Position numbers and translations under genes: made by a program
Shown here: one piece after another, positions 51,564-60,379 of the stretch
How positions within the stretch are numbered: the first letter of the stretch is position 1
Layout: each line of letters starts with the position of its first letter
The notes under the pieces: generated by a model
The model's input: the letters and a program-made list of their open reading frames with translations, nothing else
The model's database searches: none
Told to the model about the DNA's origin: nothing
Assembly: GCA_965204405.1 (NCBI GenBank)
Contig: CBDBEN010000005.1
Span: 2,604,001 to 2,668,000, forward strand
Length of the DNA stretch: 64,000 bases
Reading direction: 5' to 3'
Origin: JANQPX01 sp965204405
GTDB taxonomy: Bacteria; Pseudomonadota; Alphaproteobacteria; Geminicoccales; Geminicoccaceae

Positions 51564-52364
51564 ATGCGCATCGCTCTTTGGCAAACCGCTCCTCTGATCA
51601 TGAGGGTTGGTGAGGCTATTTCCAGCCTCGACACAGCAGCCGGGCGTGCTGTGCAGACAGGTGCGGATATTCTGATCACACCGGAGATGTTTCTGACCGG
51701 CTATGCGATCGGGGAGGACGCTGTTCGAGACCTCGCCGAACCTTCCGATGGACCGACCTGGCGGGCTGTTGGCGAGGTTGCCAGACGTCACCGGATCGCA
51801 GTGCTCTGTGGTGGACCCAGGCGAGACGCGGGGGATCAGGTCTTCAATACGGCGCAGTTCTATGGTCCCGACGGTAGTTTGCTTGCGGTCTACGACAAGA
51901 CTCACCTGTTTGGCGATGTCGACCGCCTGCAGTTCAGTGCCGGAAAGTCTCTTTCAAATGTCTTGGTCTTCAACACTTGGTCGCTTGGCTTTGGGATCTG
52001 CTACGACATCGAATTTCCCGAGGTGGCGCGATCCCTCACCAGAAGCGGTGCCGAGGCCATCCTGGTCCCGACCGCCAACATGACACCCTTCGACAGCGTC
52101 GCCACCCGACTGGTGCCGGCAAGGAGCGAGGAGAACGGCGTCTATGTCGCTTATGCTAATTATTGCGGAGCCGATGGTGAGTTTGACTATAACGGCCTTT
52201 CCTGCCTCACCGGTCCCGATGGCCAGGACATAGCCCGTGCTGGCCGGGAACCGGCCTTGATCTATGGCGACCTGTCCAAGGAGCGCCTAGCGAAAACCCA
52301 GGCCAGCGTCACCTATCTCCAGGACCGCCGTGCCGATCTCTATCCGGATCGCGAAACCTCATGA
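51564..52364 (+). CDS. davA: 5-aminovaleramide amidohydrolase (nitrilase superfamily)
   Basis: 266 aa carbon-nitrogen hydrolase. The catalytic triad is E41 (TPEMFLTGY), K112 (YDKTHLFGDVD) and C146 (FGICYDIEFPE). The pattern follows Pseudomonas DavA along its length, including ILVPTANMTPFD, VAYANYCGADGEF and the ending YLQDRRADLYPD. It hydrolyses 5-aminovaleramide to 5-aminovalerate and ammonia. The start at 51564 follows TGGAGAGCAGACC. It overlaps davB by four bases (ATGA), and no davT/davD genes lie in the window. Confidence 0.88.
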   Translation: MRIALWQTAPLIMRVGEAISSLDTAAGRAVQTGADILITPEMFLTGYAIGEDAVRDLAEPSDGPTWRAVGEVARRHRIAVLCGGPRRDAGDQVFNTAQFYGPDGSLLAVYDKTHLFGDVDRLQFSAGKSLSNVLVFNTWSLGFGICYDIEFPEVARSLTRSGAEAILVPTANMTPFDSVATRLVPARSEENGVYVAYANYCGADGEFDYNGLSCLTGPDGQDIARAGREPALIYGDLSKERLAKTQASVTYLQDRRADLYPDRETS

Positions 52365-54019
52365 CTAGCCAGCCGATGATGACGTCGTTCGGTCCGGATT
52401 TTCCATTCGCCTATGACCAATGGCTTCGCCATGAGACTGGGCTTGGCGCGCTTCCGGGCGAGACCATGGGCCGCCGGGTGGCGATTATTGGCGCCGGTAT
52501 TTCCGGCCTGGTCTGTGGGTACGAATTGATGCGTTTAGGGCTGAGGCCGGTGTTCTACGAAGCCGGTCAGCTCGGCGGGCGGCTTCGCTCCCAACCATTC
52601 GAGGGTGTCGACGGCATTGTCGCCGAACTTGGCGGAATGCGCTTTCCAAGTTCCTCAAGTGCTTTCTTTCACTATGCCAAGCTATTGGGCCTCAAAACCC
52701 GACCCTTTCCCAACCCGCTAAGCGGCGCGGCCGGCTCGACTGTCATCAACCTGGAGGGCAAGTCATATTATGCCGAGACCATGCCTGATCTGCCGCATAT
52801 CTTTCAGGAAGTTGCTGCAGCCTATGATACAGCACTGGAAGAGGGGGCGGACTTCTCGGCGTTGAAGGCGGCGATCCTGAGCCGGGATGCGGATCGGATC
52901 AAGGCGATCTGGAATCCCCTGGTCAAGGCTTGGGATGAGCGCACTTTCTACGACTTCATCACATCATCGGAAGCCTTCTCGAAACTCACGTTTCGCCATC
53001 GGGAGATCTTCGGCCAAGTCGGCTTCGGCACGGGCGGTTGGGATTCCGACTTCCCCAATTCGATGCTGGAAATCCTGCGCGTGAACGCGACCGAGTTCGA
53101 AGAAGGCCAGCACCTGATCGTCGGCGGTGCAGAGCAGGTCGCCCAGCGCCTTTGGCGGCACGCGCCAGAGCAGTCTGTTTATTGGCCAAGCGGCACCAGC
53201 CTTTCAAGTCTTAATCACGGGGCACCGCGCCCTGCTGCGAAACGCATCTTTCGTTCCGCAGCCGACAGGCTCGACGTTACAGACAGATGGGGCCGGACCG
53301 AGAGTTTCCATGCGGTCGTTGCAACGACCCAAAGCTGGCTCTTGACGACATCGATCGACACCGAAGAAAAATTGTTCGACCACAAGCTCTGGATGGCTCT
53401 CGACCGAACCCGCTACATGCAGTCGTCGAAGACCTTCGTGATGGTCGATCGCCCATTCTGGCGTGACAAGGATCCGAAGACCGGCCGTGACGTCATGTCG
53501 ATGACACTCACCGATCGCCTGACCCGCGGCACTTACCTGTTCGAGAATGAGCCGGGCCAACCGGGTGTCATCTGTCTCACCTATTCCTGGATGGCGGACG
53601 CCATGAAAATGCTGCCGCTCAGGCCGGTGAGGCGTGTCGAGCTTGCGCTGGATGCGCTTTCCAAGATCTACCCCGATGTCGACATCGCCGCCCATATCAT
53701 CGGCGATCCGATCACGGTGAGCTGGGAGAACGACCCGAATTTCCTAGGTGCCTTCAAGGGCGCACTGCCTGGACATTATCGCTACAACCATCGCATGTAC
53801 CGGCATTTTATGCATGACGACTCGGCCCCAGAGCAGCGGGGCATTTTCCTCGCAGGTGATGATGTCAGCTGGACGCCGGGCTGGGTGGAAGGCGCGGTGC
53901 AGACAGCCCTCAACGCCACCTGGGGGGTCATGACCCATCTCGGCGGTGCCAGCCACAGTGACAATCCTGGCCCCGGCGATCTCTATCCGAAGCTTGGGCC
54001 GATTAGATTGCCAGGCTGA
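52361..54019 (+). CDS. davB: L-lysine 2-monooxygenase (flavin amine-oxidase family)
   Basis: 552 aa FAD enzyme that converts lysine to 5-aminovaleramide with O2, releasing CO2. FAD motif IIGAGISGL (residues 42-50) is followed by YEAGQLGGRLRSQPFEG and AELGGMRFPSSS. Segments such as REIFGQVGFGTGGWDSDFPN, ALDRTRYMQSSKTFVMVDRP, FWRDKDPKTGRDVMSMTL and AGDDVSWTPGWVEGAVQTAL match Pseudomonas DavB rather than tryptophan 2-monooxygenase. It is translationally coupled to davA. Lysine specificity is inferred from this similarity and the davA partner. Confidence 0.88.
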   Translation: MTSQPMMTSFGPDFPFAYDQWLRHETGLGALPGETMGRRVAIIGAGISGLVCGYELMRLGLRPVFYEAGQLGGRLRSQPFEGVDGIVAELGGMRFPSSSSAFFHYAKLLGLKTRPFPNPLSGAAGSTVINLEGKSYYAETMPDLPHIFQEVAAAYDTALEEGADFSALKAAILSRDADRIKAIWNPLVKAWDERTFYDFITSSEAFSKLTFRHREIFGQVGFGTGGWDSDFPNSMLEILRVNATEFEEGQHLIVGGAEQVAQRLWRHAPEQSVYWPSGTSLSSLNHGAPRPAAKRIFRSAADRLDVTDRWGRTESFHAVVATTQSWLLTTSIDTEEKLFDHKLWMALDRTRYMQSSKTFVMVDRPFWRDKDPKTGRDVMSMTLTDRLTRGTYLFENEPGQPGVICLTYSWMADAMKMLPLRPVRRVELALDALSKIYPDVDIAAHIIGDPITVSWENDPNFLGAFKGALPGHYRYNHRMYRHFMHDDSAPEQRGIFLAGDDVSWTPGWVEGAVQTALNATWGVMTHLGGASHSDNPGPGDLYPKLGPIRLPG

Positions 54020-54067
54020 TTGGATCAGGAGCAATGACAGGCAAGGCGGAACCGCTCGGACAGCGGA

Positions 54068-55720
54068 CTAACGTACCCTCAATTCGAGCCTGGCCAATGC
54101 GATGTTATCGCGATCCAATTCACGATAAGCTTCGATGATACCATCGAGAGACTGCCCCGGAATCGGCGTGAGGTCGGGTATTTTCAACGCAGCCGGCAAG
54201 CGGCTGTTCACATCTTCGGTCGAGGCGAGGCAGGCAATTCGTTCATCGGCACCGGATTGATCCAATATGATGTCGAAGCCCGCATTCTCCCCGGGAATGA
54301 CAGCGGCGCTATCGGCGGCAAGAAACGAGTCGGGCTGGAACTGATTGGGGAAAATACGTGCGATGTTGCCGATCGCGTCGGCATAGTAGCAATAGAGATG
54401 GGCATCCAAGTTGGTCGACGCTGAAAAGTGTAACTCTCCGTTTACTTCGAATGCATCATCAGACCCTTTGGTGGTCTCCAAGCGAAGTTCGAGAGGTATG
54501 GTCAAAGCCTGCACTGTGTCCACGTCCAAGTCTTCATCGGCAGCGACTGCCTCGAGAACCTCGGTTTCTTCGACTTGCTCCGCCTCCTCCAAATCAGCGG
54601 CTCGAATCGTCACCGGTTCTCCTGCCGGCTGCGCGCTTGACGAAGCGCCTTGATTGAGCAGGCTGGCGTAGAGGTCGAAATTGATCCTGCCGTCAGCGAT
54701 CAGATCATGCTGAGCCTGATAACGCGCGACAGCATTCCTGGTTCCCGCGTCCAGCGCACCGGTCACGGCCCCGCTGAATCCGCCTGAGTCTGTTAGAGAT
54801 TGCTGCACGAAGGCAACCTGGTCGGTTGCCGACATGCCTTCGAACCAAGCTTGAGCTTCTGCGAGCACTGCAGGGTCGGTGTGATCGACCTCAAGGCATT
54901 GCCAAAACGGCACCTCGGCAAGCTTGCCCAGGACCTCGATGGTCGAAAGCTCGATGAGGGTGCGCACGGCCTGGTGCAATCCCTCTCCTTTACTTAAGGC
55001 AATGTTGAAGCTCGCACCGAGCTTGGAAAACTGGCCGCCCAAGCCGCCCTGAACCGAGTTTTGCGAAACTGCGATCGAATTGTGGGCTGATATGCCCGAG
55101 ATGATCTGTCGGGTCACCAGATCGCCGACATTCAGATCCAGCGAGACGACGGCAACGGTCTGCACGGCCTGGGCGTTGATGCCGCCATTGATGAAGCCGG
55201 TTCTTCTCCTGACCTCTGAATCCTCCGACAAGCCGACATCGGCGTCGTAACCTGCATTTGCGCTTACCGCTTCGTCGATCACCGCATCATCGAGCTGCGT
55301 GATTGCGCCGCGAATGTAGAAATCCGGAATAATGAAATCTTCGCTGAAGCCAGCAAGTCCCTGCAGATCGTGGACGTCCGTCTGCGTGGCGTCATAGTCG
55401 ACGAAGGTAAAGGCATCGCTTTGCCTGGACATGCGCGAGATGGCGGAAATCAGCATGTCTTTCGTGCCGGTTGCGATGATGTTGGTCTCATCGGGAATGC
55501 CAGCGCTGGTGATCACCATGTCGCTGCGGTCGAACTGCAGAAATAGCTGATCCATGCAGCGAAGAGCTTCACTGAAATTGGTCAGATTTCTCACTGGTAG
55601 CGTCTTGGGCTTTGCCAGGTGAACGGCTTTTTGCGGATCGGTCGCGCAACCTGCCAGGACTACGAAACCAAGAACGGCTGCAGAAGCTTTGAAAAAAGTC
55701 GATGTTAATCGTTTGGTCAT
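54068..55720 (-). CDS. Lipoprotein with CsgG-like, peptidoglycan-binding and DUF4384-like regions
   Basis: 550 aa. Lipobox VLAGC at residues 21-25 predicts a lipid-anchored C25. Residues about 45-270 resemble the CsgG/FlgO type outer-membrane assembly fold (DFYIRGAITQLD, VAVVSLDLNVGDLVTRQIIS, LHQAVRTLIELSTIEVLGKL). Residues 302-355 are a peptidoglycan-binding domain (AFVQQSLTDSGGFSGAVTGA, TRNAVARYQAQHDL). An acidic linker (375-400) leads to a DUF4384-like C-terminus (AHLYCYYADAIGNIARIFPN). Start at 55720 chosen for the signal peptide; longer frames exist. Divergent from the OmpA gene. Probably part of an envelope machine; domain calls are by eye. Confidence 0.75.
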   Translation of the reverse strand: MTKRLTSTFFKASAAVLGFVVLAGCATDPQKAVHLAKPKTLPVRNLTNFSEALRCMDQLFLQFDRSDMVITSAGIPDETNIIATGTKDMLISAISRMSRQSDAFTFVDYDATQTDVHDLQGLAGFSEDFIIPDFYIRGAITQLDDAVIDEAVSANAGYDADVGLSEDSEVRRRTGFINGGINAQAVQTVAVVSLDLNVGDLVTRQIISGISAHNSIAVSQNSVQGGLGGQFSKLGASFNIALSKGEGLHQAVRTLIELSTIEVLGKLAEVPFWQCLEVDHTDPAVLAEAQAWFEGMSATDQVAFVQQSLTDSGGFSGAVTGALDAGTRNAVARYQAQHDLIADGRINFDLYASLLNQGASSSAQPAGEPVTIRAADLEEAEQVEETEVLEAVAADEDLDVDTVQALTIPLELRLETTKGSDDAFEVNGELHFSASTNLDAHLYCYYADAIGNIARIFPNQFQPDSFLAADSAAVIPGENAGFDIILDQSGADERIACLASTEDVNSRLPAALKIPDLTPIPGQSLDGIIEAYRELDRDNIALARLELRVR

Positions 55721-56126
55721 TGATTTCTCATGAGCTGTCTCGACAGCCGCCCCCGTCAGTAGGACCGCCTTTGAAAAACACCTGGCTGGGTCCTTGGTTG
55801 TTTGGCACCCGGGCGGACCCATGTTCATCCATGGAAAATCCTCCCGATGCTCGTGTTCGGGATAGAAATCCTGCTTATCGGCAAGAGAAGGGGAGGTAGG
55901 GCGCTGGTTTTCTTAACTTCCTATAGCTCTAGGGAATGGTAGGTCTGCGCGCTCCTGCTATCCGGTACCGAAGAGCTTTCTGGCTCGGCTCGGAAAGATC
56001 GCGGTCAACACGCTGAAGTTCCTGAATGTTTCTGAGCTGGAAAAAAAGTTGCTGATCGCGGGAAGCACCTTCTGTTCCTATCCCGAATATCCTTGGCGTA
56101 ACGAAAAGCCGACCAGGAGATCAACG
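55721..56126. other. Divergent intergenic region, lipoprotein / OmpA gene
   Basis: 406 bp between divergent genes. It should hold both promoters of the envelope cluster. Open frames within it are not protein-like. No confident promoter elements were identified; AGGAGATCAACG before 56127 is the ribosome binding site of the OmpA gene. Confidence 0.4.
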
Positions 56127-56786
56127 ATGCTGCTTACTGCAAGGTCTCGCATTCTTTGCTGTGTGGTGGCGCTGTTCGCTTTTGATGGTATTGCAGCGAA
56201 GGCGGCCCGAGCCGGAGAGGCGACCTATCTGCCCCCCACTGCGAGTCACTGCGAGATCTTTCGCGTTTTGAGCCACGATCTTCCCGGTGAATGCCGTCAA
56301 ACGGCCGGCACGCCTCGAGGGTTGAAGACACGATCGATCAAGGTGCACCCACCGAAGCAGCCAGGACTGACCGCAGCCAGTATTGTGACAGCGTCTCCGT
56401 TGGAAGACAGGCAAGATATCGAGCCGGCGGCGGAGCCCGCTGAGCTGTCGCTCGCAATGCGTATTCAGTTTCACTATGATTCCGCCGTCTTGACCGAGGA
56501 GGCCAAAGCGAGCCTCGATGGCATTGCAGCAGTTCTGAACAGCACCATCATGTTGCAGAAAATCGTTCTGCTCGAGGGCCATGCCGATGCCATTGGGTCG
56601 GATAGCTACAACCTAAGCCTGTCCATTCGCCGGGCGCAGGCCGTTCAATCCTATCTGATCAATGTGCACCAAATTGAGGACTGGCGCCTGCCGTTCGTCG
56701 GCAAGGGCGAAACCGAACTCTATGACAAATCCACACCGACTTCAGCGGTCAATCGACGCGTAGAGTTCACCAACATAACGGGTTGA
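56127..56786 (+). CDS. OmpA-family protein with C-terminal peptidoglycan-binding domain
   Basis: 219 aa. Signal peptide in the first 30 residues (LCCVVALFAFDGIAAKAARA), a short linker with two Cys, then an OmpA C-terminal domain from about residue 108: RIQFHYDSAVLTEEAKASLD, LLEGHADAIGSDSYNLSLS, RRAQAVQSYLINV and VNRRVEF, with the Asp and Arg that bind diaminopimelate. It has no beta-barrel domain, so it is a periplasmic peptidoglycan-linked protein. First gene of the rightward half of the envelope cluster. Confidence 0.88.
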   Translation: MLLTARSRILCCVVALFAFDGIAAKAARAGEATYLPPTASHCEIFRVLSHDLPGECRQTAGTPRGLKTRSIKVHPPKQPGLTAASIVTASPLEDRQDIEPAAEPAELSLAMRIQFHYDSAVLTEEAKASLDGIAAVLNSTIMLQKIVLLEGHADAIGSDSYNLSLSIRRAQAVQSYLINVHQIEDWRLPFVGKGETELYDKSTPTSAVNRRVEFTNITG

Positions 56787-56975
56787 AAATCCTAACAACT
56801 TCAGCGCCAGCCTGGGTATAAAGGCTAGGTTGGCGCGAATTGCTTCCAGCCTCATCGCTATCAGAAGCTGACCGGGGCTGTAGCCATCCCCCTCCCAGGT
56901 GTTAGATTAGGGCTCAATCAGATGATTGAACAACGAAACAATGACGTCTCGAGCCCAACATGGGAGGTTATCTGT

Positions 56976-58328
56976 ATGCCCGGCGCCATTCGTGGATTTA
57001 AGGTTACTGACATAGTTGATCGATTAACGCTCGATGTCCTTCGTCTCCTTGAACAGATTTTTGCCAAGAGTTCGTTCGAACAAGATCGCCTCTATCTCGG
57101 GCTGCTACTCACGCTCTCGCGCAAAGCCTATGTGAACGGCCTACTGTATCGGGACTTCAGCACATCAGGCGATGCACAGTGGTATTCGTTGCCCATGCCG
57201 GACGGCAGCGATGTCCGGGTTCACGAGCAAAGCGTGACCTATCTTCAGCAGGTTCTGGCACGCAGGCTGCGGTTGGCGCGGCGATTGCAGCACGAGCCGG
57301 GCAACATGCATCTGCTGCTTGGAGCGCTATGCCGTTTTGGGCCTGCCGAGAAGGGCTGGGCGACAGCCGAGGTCAAGCGTGATCCAAAGTTGGAAAAGGC
57401 TGATGAAACCTCGGATTTCCGCAACCCGCTTGGGCGTGCCTTGGCTGTCTTATGTAAAAATCTCGGGACGTGCTACAGCCCGGAATCGGTTAGGCGTCGT
57501 GAGCAGTATGGACCTCTCTGGCTGATCAGGCCTCCATGTGCGGCTGAGGTGCCTGAGGAGATCTCCCTGTTCGAGATTGCAGAGGCCGTGCCGGTACCGC
57601 TGGGGAGCTCATTTGCTTCCGATGCTGAACTTCAGCGCCTTATTGCACGGGTCATGGACGCACTAAATGAACGCTACATGCTGCTTCGGGGTTGCGGTCT
57701 CAATCCCATGTTCTGGCATGATCGCGATGAACCATCGATCGCGCGATTGCGCGATCTTAAGCGTCTTCGCCAGGCGGCCGATGAACTGCTTCGTCTCGGA
57801 ATTGAAGCATCGAACGTCGAGGCCTATCGACGCTGCTTCAATGAACTCAAAGGCGGTGCCAAGAGCTTTGCCGGCTTTTCCAGTTTCGACGATTTCGCCA
57901 GTGATGAAGCCGGACTGTCGATGCTGCGCTACGCCGCTTTGTCGCTCGATGAGTCATTGGGTGACGATGCTGGTGGCGACACCATGCTCCGCCATGAAGC
58001 CATCGCCGATCCCGGCGCCGTGGATATCGAGGAGGATCTCGCCATGCGAGAAGCCGGCAGCCAGTGGGTCACCGACCTGATCAACGCCCGCCCGAAAATG
58101 TTCAACCCGGTGATGCGCTATTTTTTCGAGCAGGTTCTCGGCGAAGGCCGACCCATTTATTCGGGTGCCGGCGATGATGGCGTCCTCGATGATGCCGTCT
58201 TTCGCAAACTCCTTGACGAGGATCCCGACTTCAAAGACCTCGATGATGACGATCGAGTGGAACAGCTTTCCAAACGCGCTGAAGCTCTGATCAAGCGCGG
58301 CCTGAAAAACCAGCCCATGAGTGCATAA
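56976..58328 (+). CDS. Hypothetical cytoplasmic protein of envelope cluster
   Basis: 450 aa, not recognised. The start at 56976 is chosen over 56922 because GGGAGG stands 8 bases before it. No signal peptide or membrane helix. The first 130 residues are helical (VTDIVDRLTLDVLRLLEQIF, YLGLLLTLSRKAYVNGLLYR). The C-terminal third is strongly acidic (LDEDPDFKDLDDDDRVEQLS). A central stretch is Cys- and Arg-rich. It is followed 24 bp later by the next gene, so it belongs to the same operon. It may be the cytoplasmic component of the system. Confidence 0.7.
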   Translation: MPGAIRGFKVTDIVDRLTLDVLRLLEQIFAKSSFEQDRLYLGLLLTLSRKAYVNGLLYRDFSTSGDAQWYSLPMPDGSDVRVHEQSVTYLQQVLARRLRLARRLQHEPGNMHLLLGALCRFGPAEKGWATAEVKRDPKLEKADETSDFRNPLGRALAVLCKNLGTCYSPESVRRREQYGPLWLIRPPCAAEVPEEISLFEIAEAVPVPLGSSFASDAELQRLIARVMDALNERYMLLRGCGLNPMFWHDRDEPSIARLRDLKRLRQAADELLRLGIEASNVEAYRRCFNELKGGAKSFAGFSSFDDFASDEAGLSMLRYAALSLDESLGDDAGGDTMLRHEAIADPGAVDIEEDLAMREAGSQWVTDLINARPKMFNPVMRYFFEQVLGEGRPIYSGAGDDGVLDDAVFRKLLDEDPDFKDLDDDDRVEQLSKRAEALIKRGLKNQPMSA

Positions 58329-58352
58329 ATACGACCATGTTGGAGATTCGAA

Positions 58353-58928
58353 ATGTCTAGCCCGCTAAGCGACCATGAAGTGAGGGCCCTATGGCAAAAG
58401 GCGAGGGAGCGCCTCGACCTTGTGGATCGCGAGCCACCGATCTCGCTGGAGGATATCGATAAGCTCCTGACGAGCATCGGTCGGCGCCCTGCTAATCAGA
58501 CCGTTGCCGATTGGATCAAGTCGGCGGCCGCTAGGTCACCCGGCGCAGTTGATCTCGTTTCCGCTGTCGTCGTTCCTTTCGATGCGCTTCGACATCAATT
58601 CACGCCCGTCGTCGAATTCGTGCGTCTAGCTGCCGACGATGCCGGCCAAGAAATCCCCTTGCCGAGCCGGGCTCTCGAAGATGAGCAAGGCAGATTTCGA
58701 TTGGATGTGACTAGGGAAAGCGATGAACTTGTGATTAATATCACGGCCCTTGGCAACGCCAGCGACGACTATGCTGGTCATAAGGTAGGGCTGGCAAGCG
58801 TCGGTCGCGAGCCGATTGCGGTAGTGACCTTGGATGAGGACGGTGATGGAAGCATCCGCTTAGCGGATACGACGGATCTTCGTCTCGTTCTCCTGAGGCC
58901 GGTGATTGGCACAATTCAGGATCTCTGA
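58353..58928 (+). CDS. Hypothetical protein of envelope cluster
   Basis: 191 aa, not recognised, no signal peptide. Residues 1-60 are helical; the second half is beta-rich (FRLDVTRESDELVINITALG, VGLASVGREPIAVVTLDEDG, DGSIRLADTTDLRLVLLRPV) and resembles the small beta-sandwich tails seen on bacterial anti-sigma and signalling proteins. It lies between the 450-aa gene and the S16-like gene, in the same operon. No partner sigma factor was found. Confidence 0.65.
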   Translation: MSSPLSDHEVRALWQKARERLDLVDREPPISLEDIDKLLTSIGRRPANQTVADWIKSAAARSPGAVDLVSAVVVPFDALRHQFTPVVEFVRLAADDAGQEIPLPSRALEDEQGRFRLDVTRESDELVINITALGNASDDYAGHKVGLASVGREPIAVVTLDEDGDGSIRLADTTDLRLVLLRPVIGTIQDL

Positions 58929-58960
58929 ATGCGATCGGCAGGAGACTTGAAGAAAGTATC

Positions 58961-60379
58961 ATGTCGAGGACTAGACGGACCGTTCACATCCCGATCGTCA
59001 GGCCTGGCCAAGGCGAGGCCGATCATGACGGGCATGAGGACCGTCTTATCGAAATCTACACCGAGCACCATGCGCTTGACGCCCTGACCAAGGCCGAAGA
59101 AGAACGGAACCTCGCAATCGATGCCAAGGCTTTGGACAAGGACTGGGATCGTGTGGCCGCACCGTTGCGTAAGGTGGGTCTCTACCAGGCCGGATGCGCG
59201 GCCGCCAGTGCTGCACGTAAGGTTGGCATCGAACCACCGCTGACCGCTCTCTATCAGCGGATTTCACGGCTTGCCTGGATTGAGGGGCAGCGGCTTCAAC
59301 CGGCTGTGGGTAAGGGACCGAGTGAGGGCCGAAGCGCTGAGCTCGGCCTTGCCCTGGTGCTCCTGATGAGCGCAAGCGGCAGCCATGACCAGCAAATCAT
59401 TGCAACCGGCGCACTCGGCGGACAGCCTCTAGGTGTCAGCACCGACGATGTCGAGATCATGCCGGTGGGCAGCGTGCCGGAAAAGCTCCGGCTGGTGGCT
59501 ACCCTAGCAAGAAACAAGGCACTGCCGCGATTTGATGAACGCCGGAAGCTGCTCTTTTTCGCGCCGAAGCAATTCCAGCGGGACGATCAATGGCACGAGA
59601 CCAATTCTCTTCCGGAGGTCGATGAACTGGCGCGTCTCGGCGTTCGTGTCGTCACTGTCGGCCGATTGAGCGAAGCTGCCGCAATCTTGAATGCGCGACA
59701 ATCCCGACATCTCTTCTATGATCGATTGGTCCAAGCCGCCATGATCGGCTTGGTGGCCTTCGGTACAGCTGCTTTTGCCTGGTCCCAGTGGACCACGCAC
59801 CGGGGCATCCCCATCCGCTTCATCGCGGGCGGCGGCTCGGCCTTGTCGCCGGAGCCCTATCAGGCTTGTTTCACCAATGATGGTGGCTTTTATCCAGCAC
59901 CGCTCAGCCGGACCGGCATCGAGCGAAGTCTGCCGACAGGGGCGACTTTGGCCTGGCGGGTCCAGATTGGTCAGCTCCCCGAAGAACAGGGATTGATAGA
60001 CAGCTGGTTCGCACCCGACAGCTATCGCGTCGCCCAAGCCATGCTTTCCCGGCATTCCAGCGCCAAGGTCATCATTCCCGAAACCCCAGATGGCGGGCCG
60101 GTGACGATTTCTCCCGGAGAAATTTGGGAATGGGGTTGGCAACTCAATAATTTGCCCGAAATCAATAGTCTAGTACTGCTTGCAATGGCCGATAAACCGA
60201 TCGATGCTGATATGCTTCGTTCCGATTTGATTAAGCGATTCCCGAAGGCAGAGGGCAGTGCGCCTGGGGATGAAGGGTTGGATGTGACCGCTGCTGCCAA
60301 TTATCTAGCGGCAAAGGCCATGGGAGCAGCCAAATTTAATGTCCGGACTCTGGAAAGGACTTCCCCATGCGAACCCTGA
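58961..60379 (+). CDS. Membrane protein with Lon/S16-like domain and DUF4384-like periplasmic part
   Basis: 472 aa. A helical N-terminus (about 25-110) is followed by a region (about 118-245) that reads like the Lon protease/RadA C-terminal fold: GRSAELGLALVLLMS, IIATGALGG, VEIMPVGSVPEKLRLVATLA, LLFFAPKQ and ARLGVRVVTVGRLSEAAAIL. The place of the catalytic Lys (first Lys of GGLKEK in Lon) is Pro173, so proteolysis is doubtful. A membrane helix (about 256-277, AAMIGLVAFGTAAFAWSQ) leads to a C-terminal part similar in style to DUF4384. It overlaps the next gene by 13 bp. Confidence 0.65.
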   Translation: MSRTRRTVHIPIVRPGQGEADHDGHEDRLIEIYTEHHALDALTKAEEERNLAIDAKALDKDWDRVAAPLRKVGLYQAGCAAASAARKVGIEPPLTALYQRISRLAWIEGQRLQPAVGKGPSEGRSAELGLALVLLMSASGSHDQQIIATGALGGQPLGVSTDDVEIMPVGSVPEKLRLVATLARNKALPRFDERRKLLFFAPKQFQRDDQWHETNSLPEVDELARLGVRVVTVGRLSEAAAILNARQSRHLFYDRLVQAAMIGLVAFGTAAFAWSQWTTHRGIPIRFIAGGGSALSPEPYQACFTNDGGFYPAPLSRTGIERSLPTGATLAWRVQIGQLPEEQGLIDSWFAPDSYRVAQAMLSRHSSAKVIIPETPDGGPVTISPGEIWEWGWQLNNLPEINSLVLLAMADKPIDADMLRSDLIKRFPKAEGSAPGDEGLDVTAAANYLAAKAMGAAKFNVRTLERTSPCEP

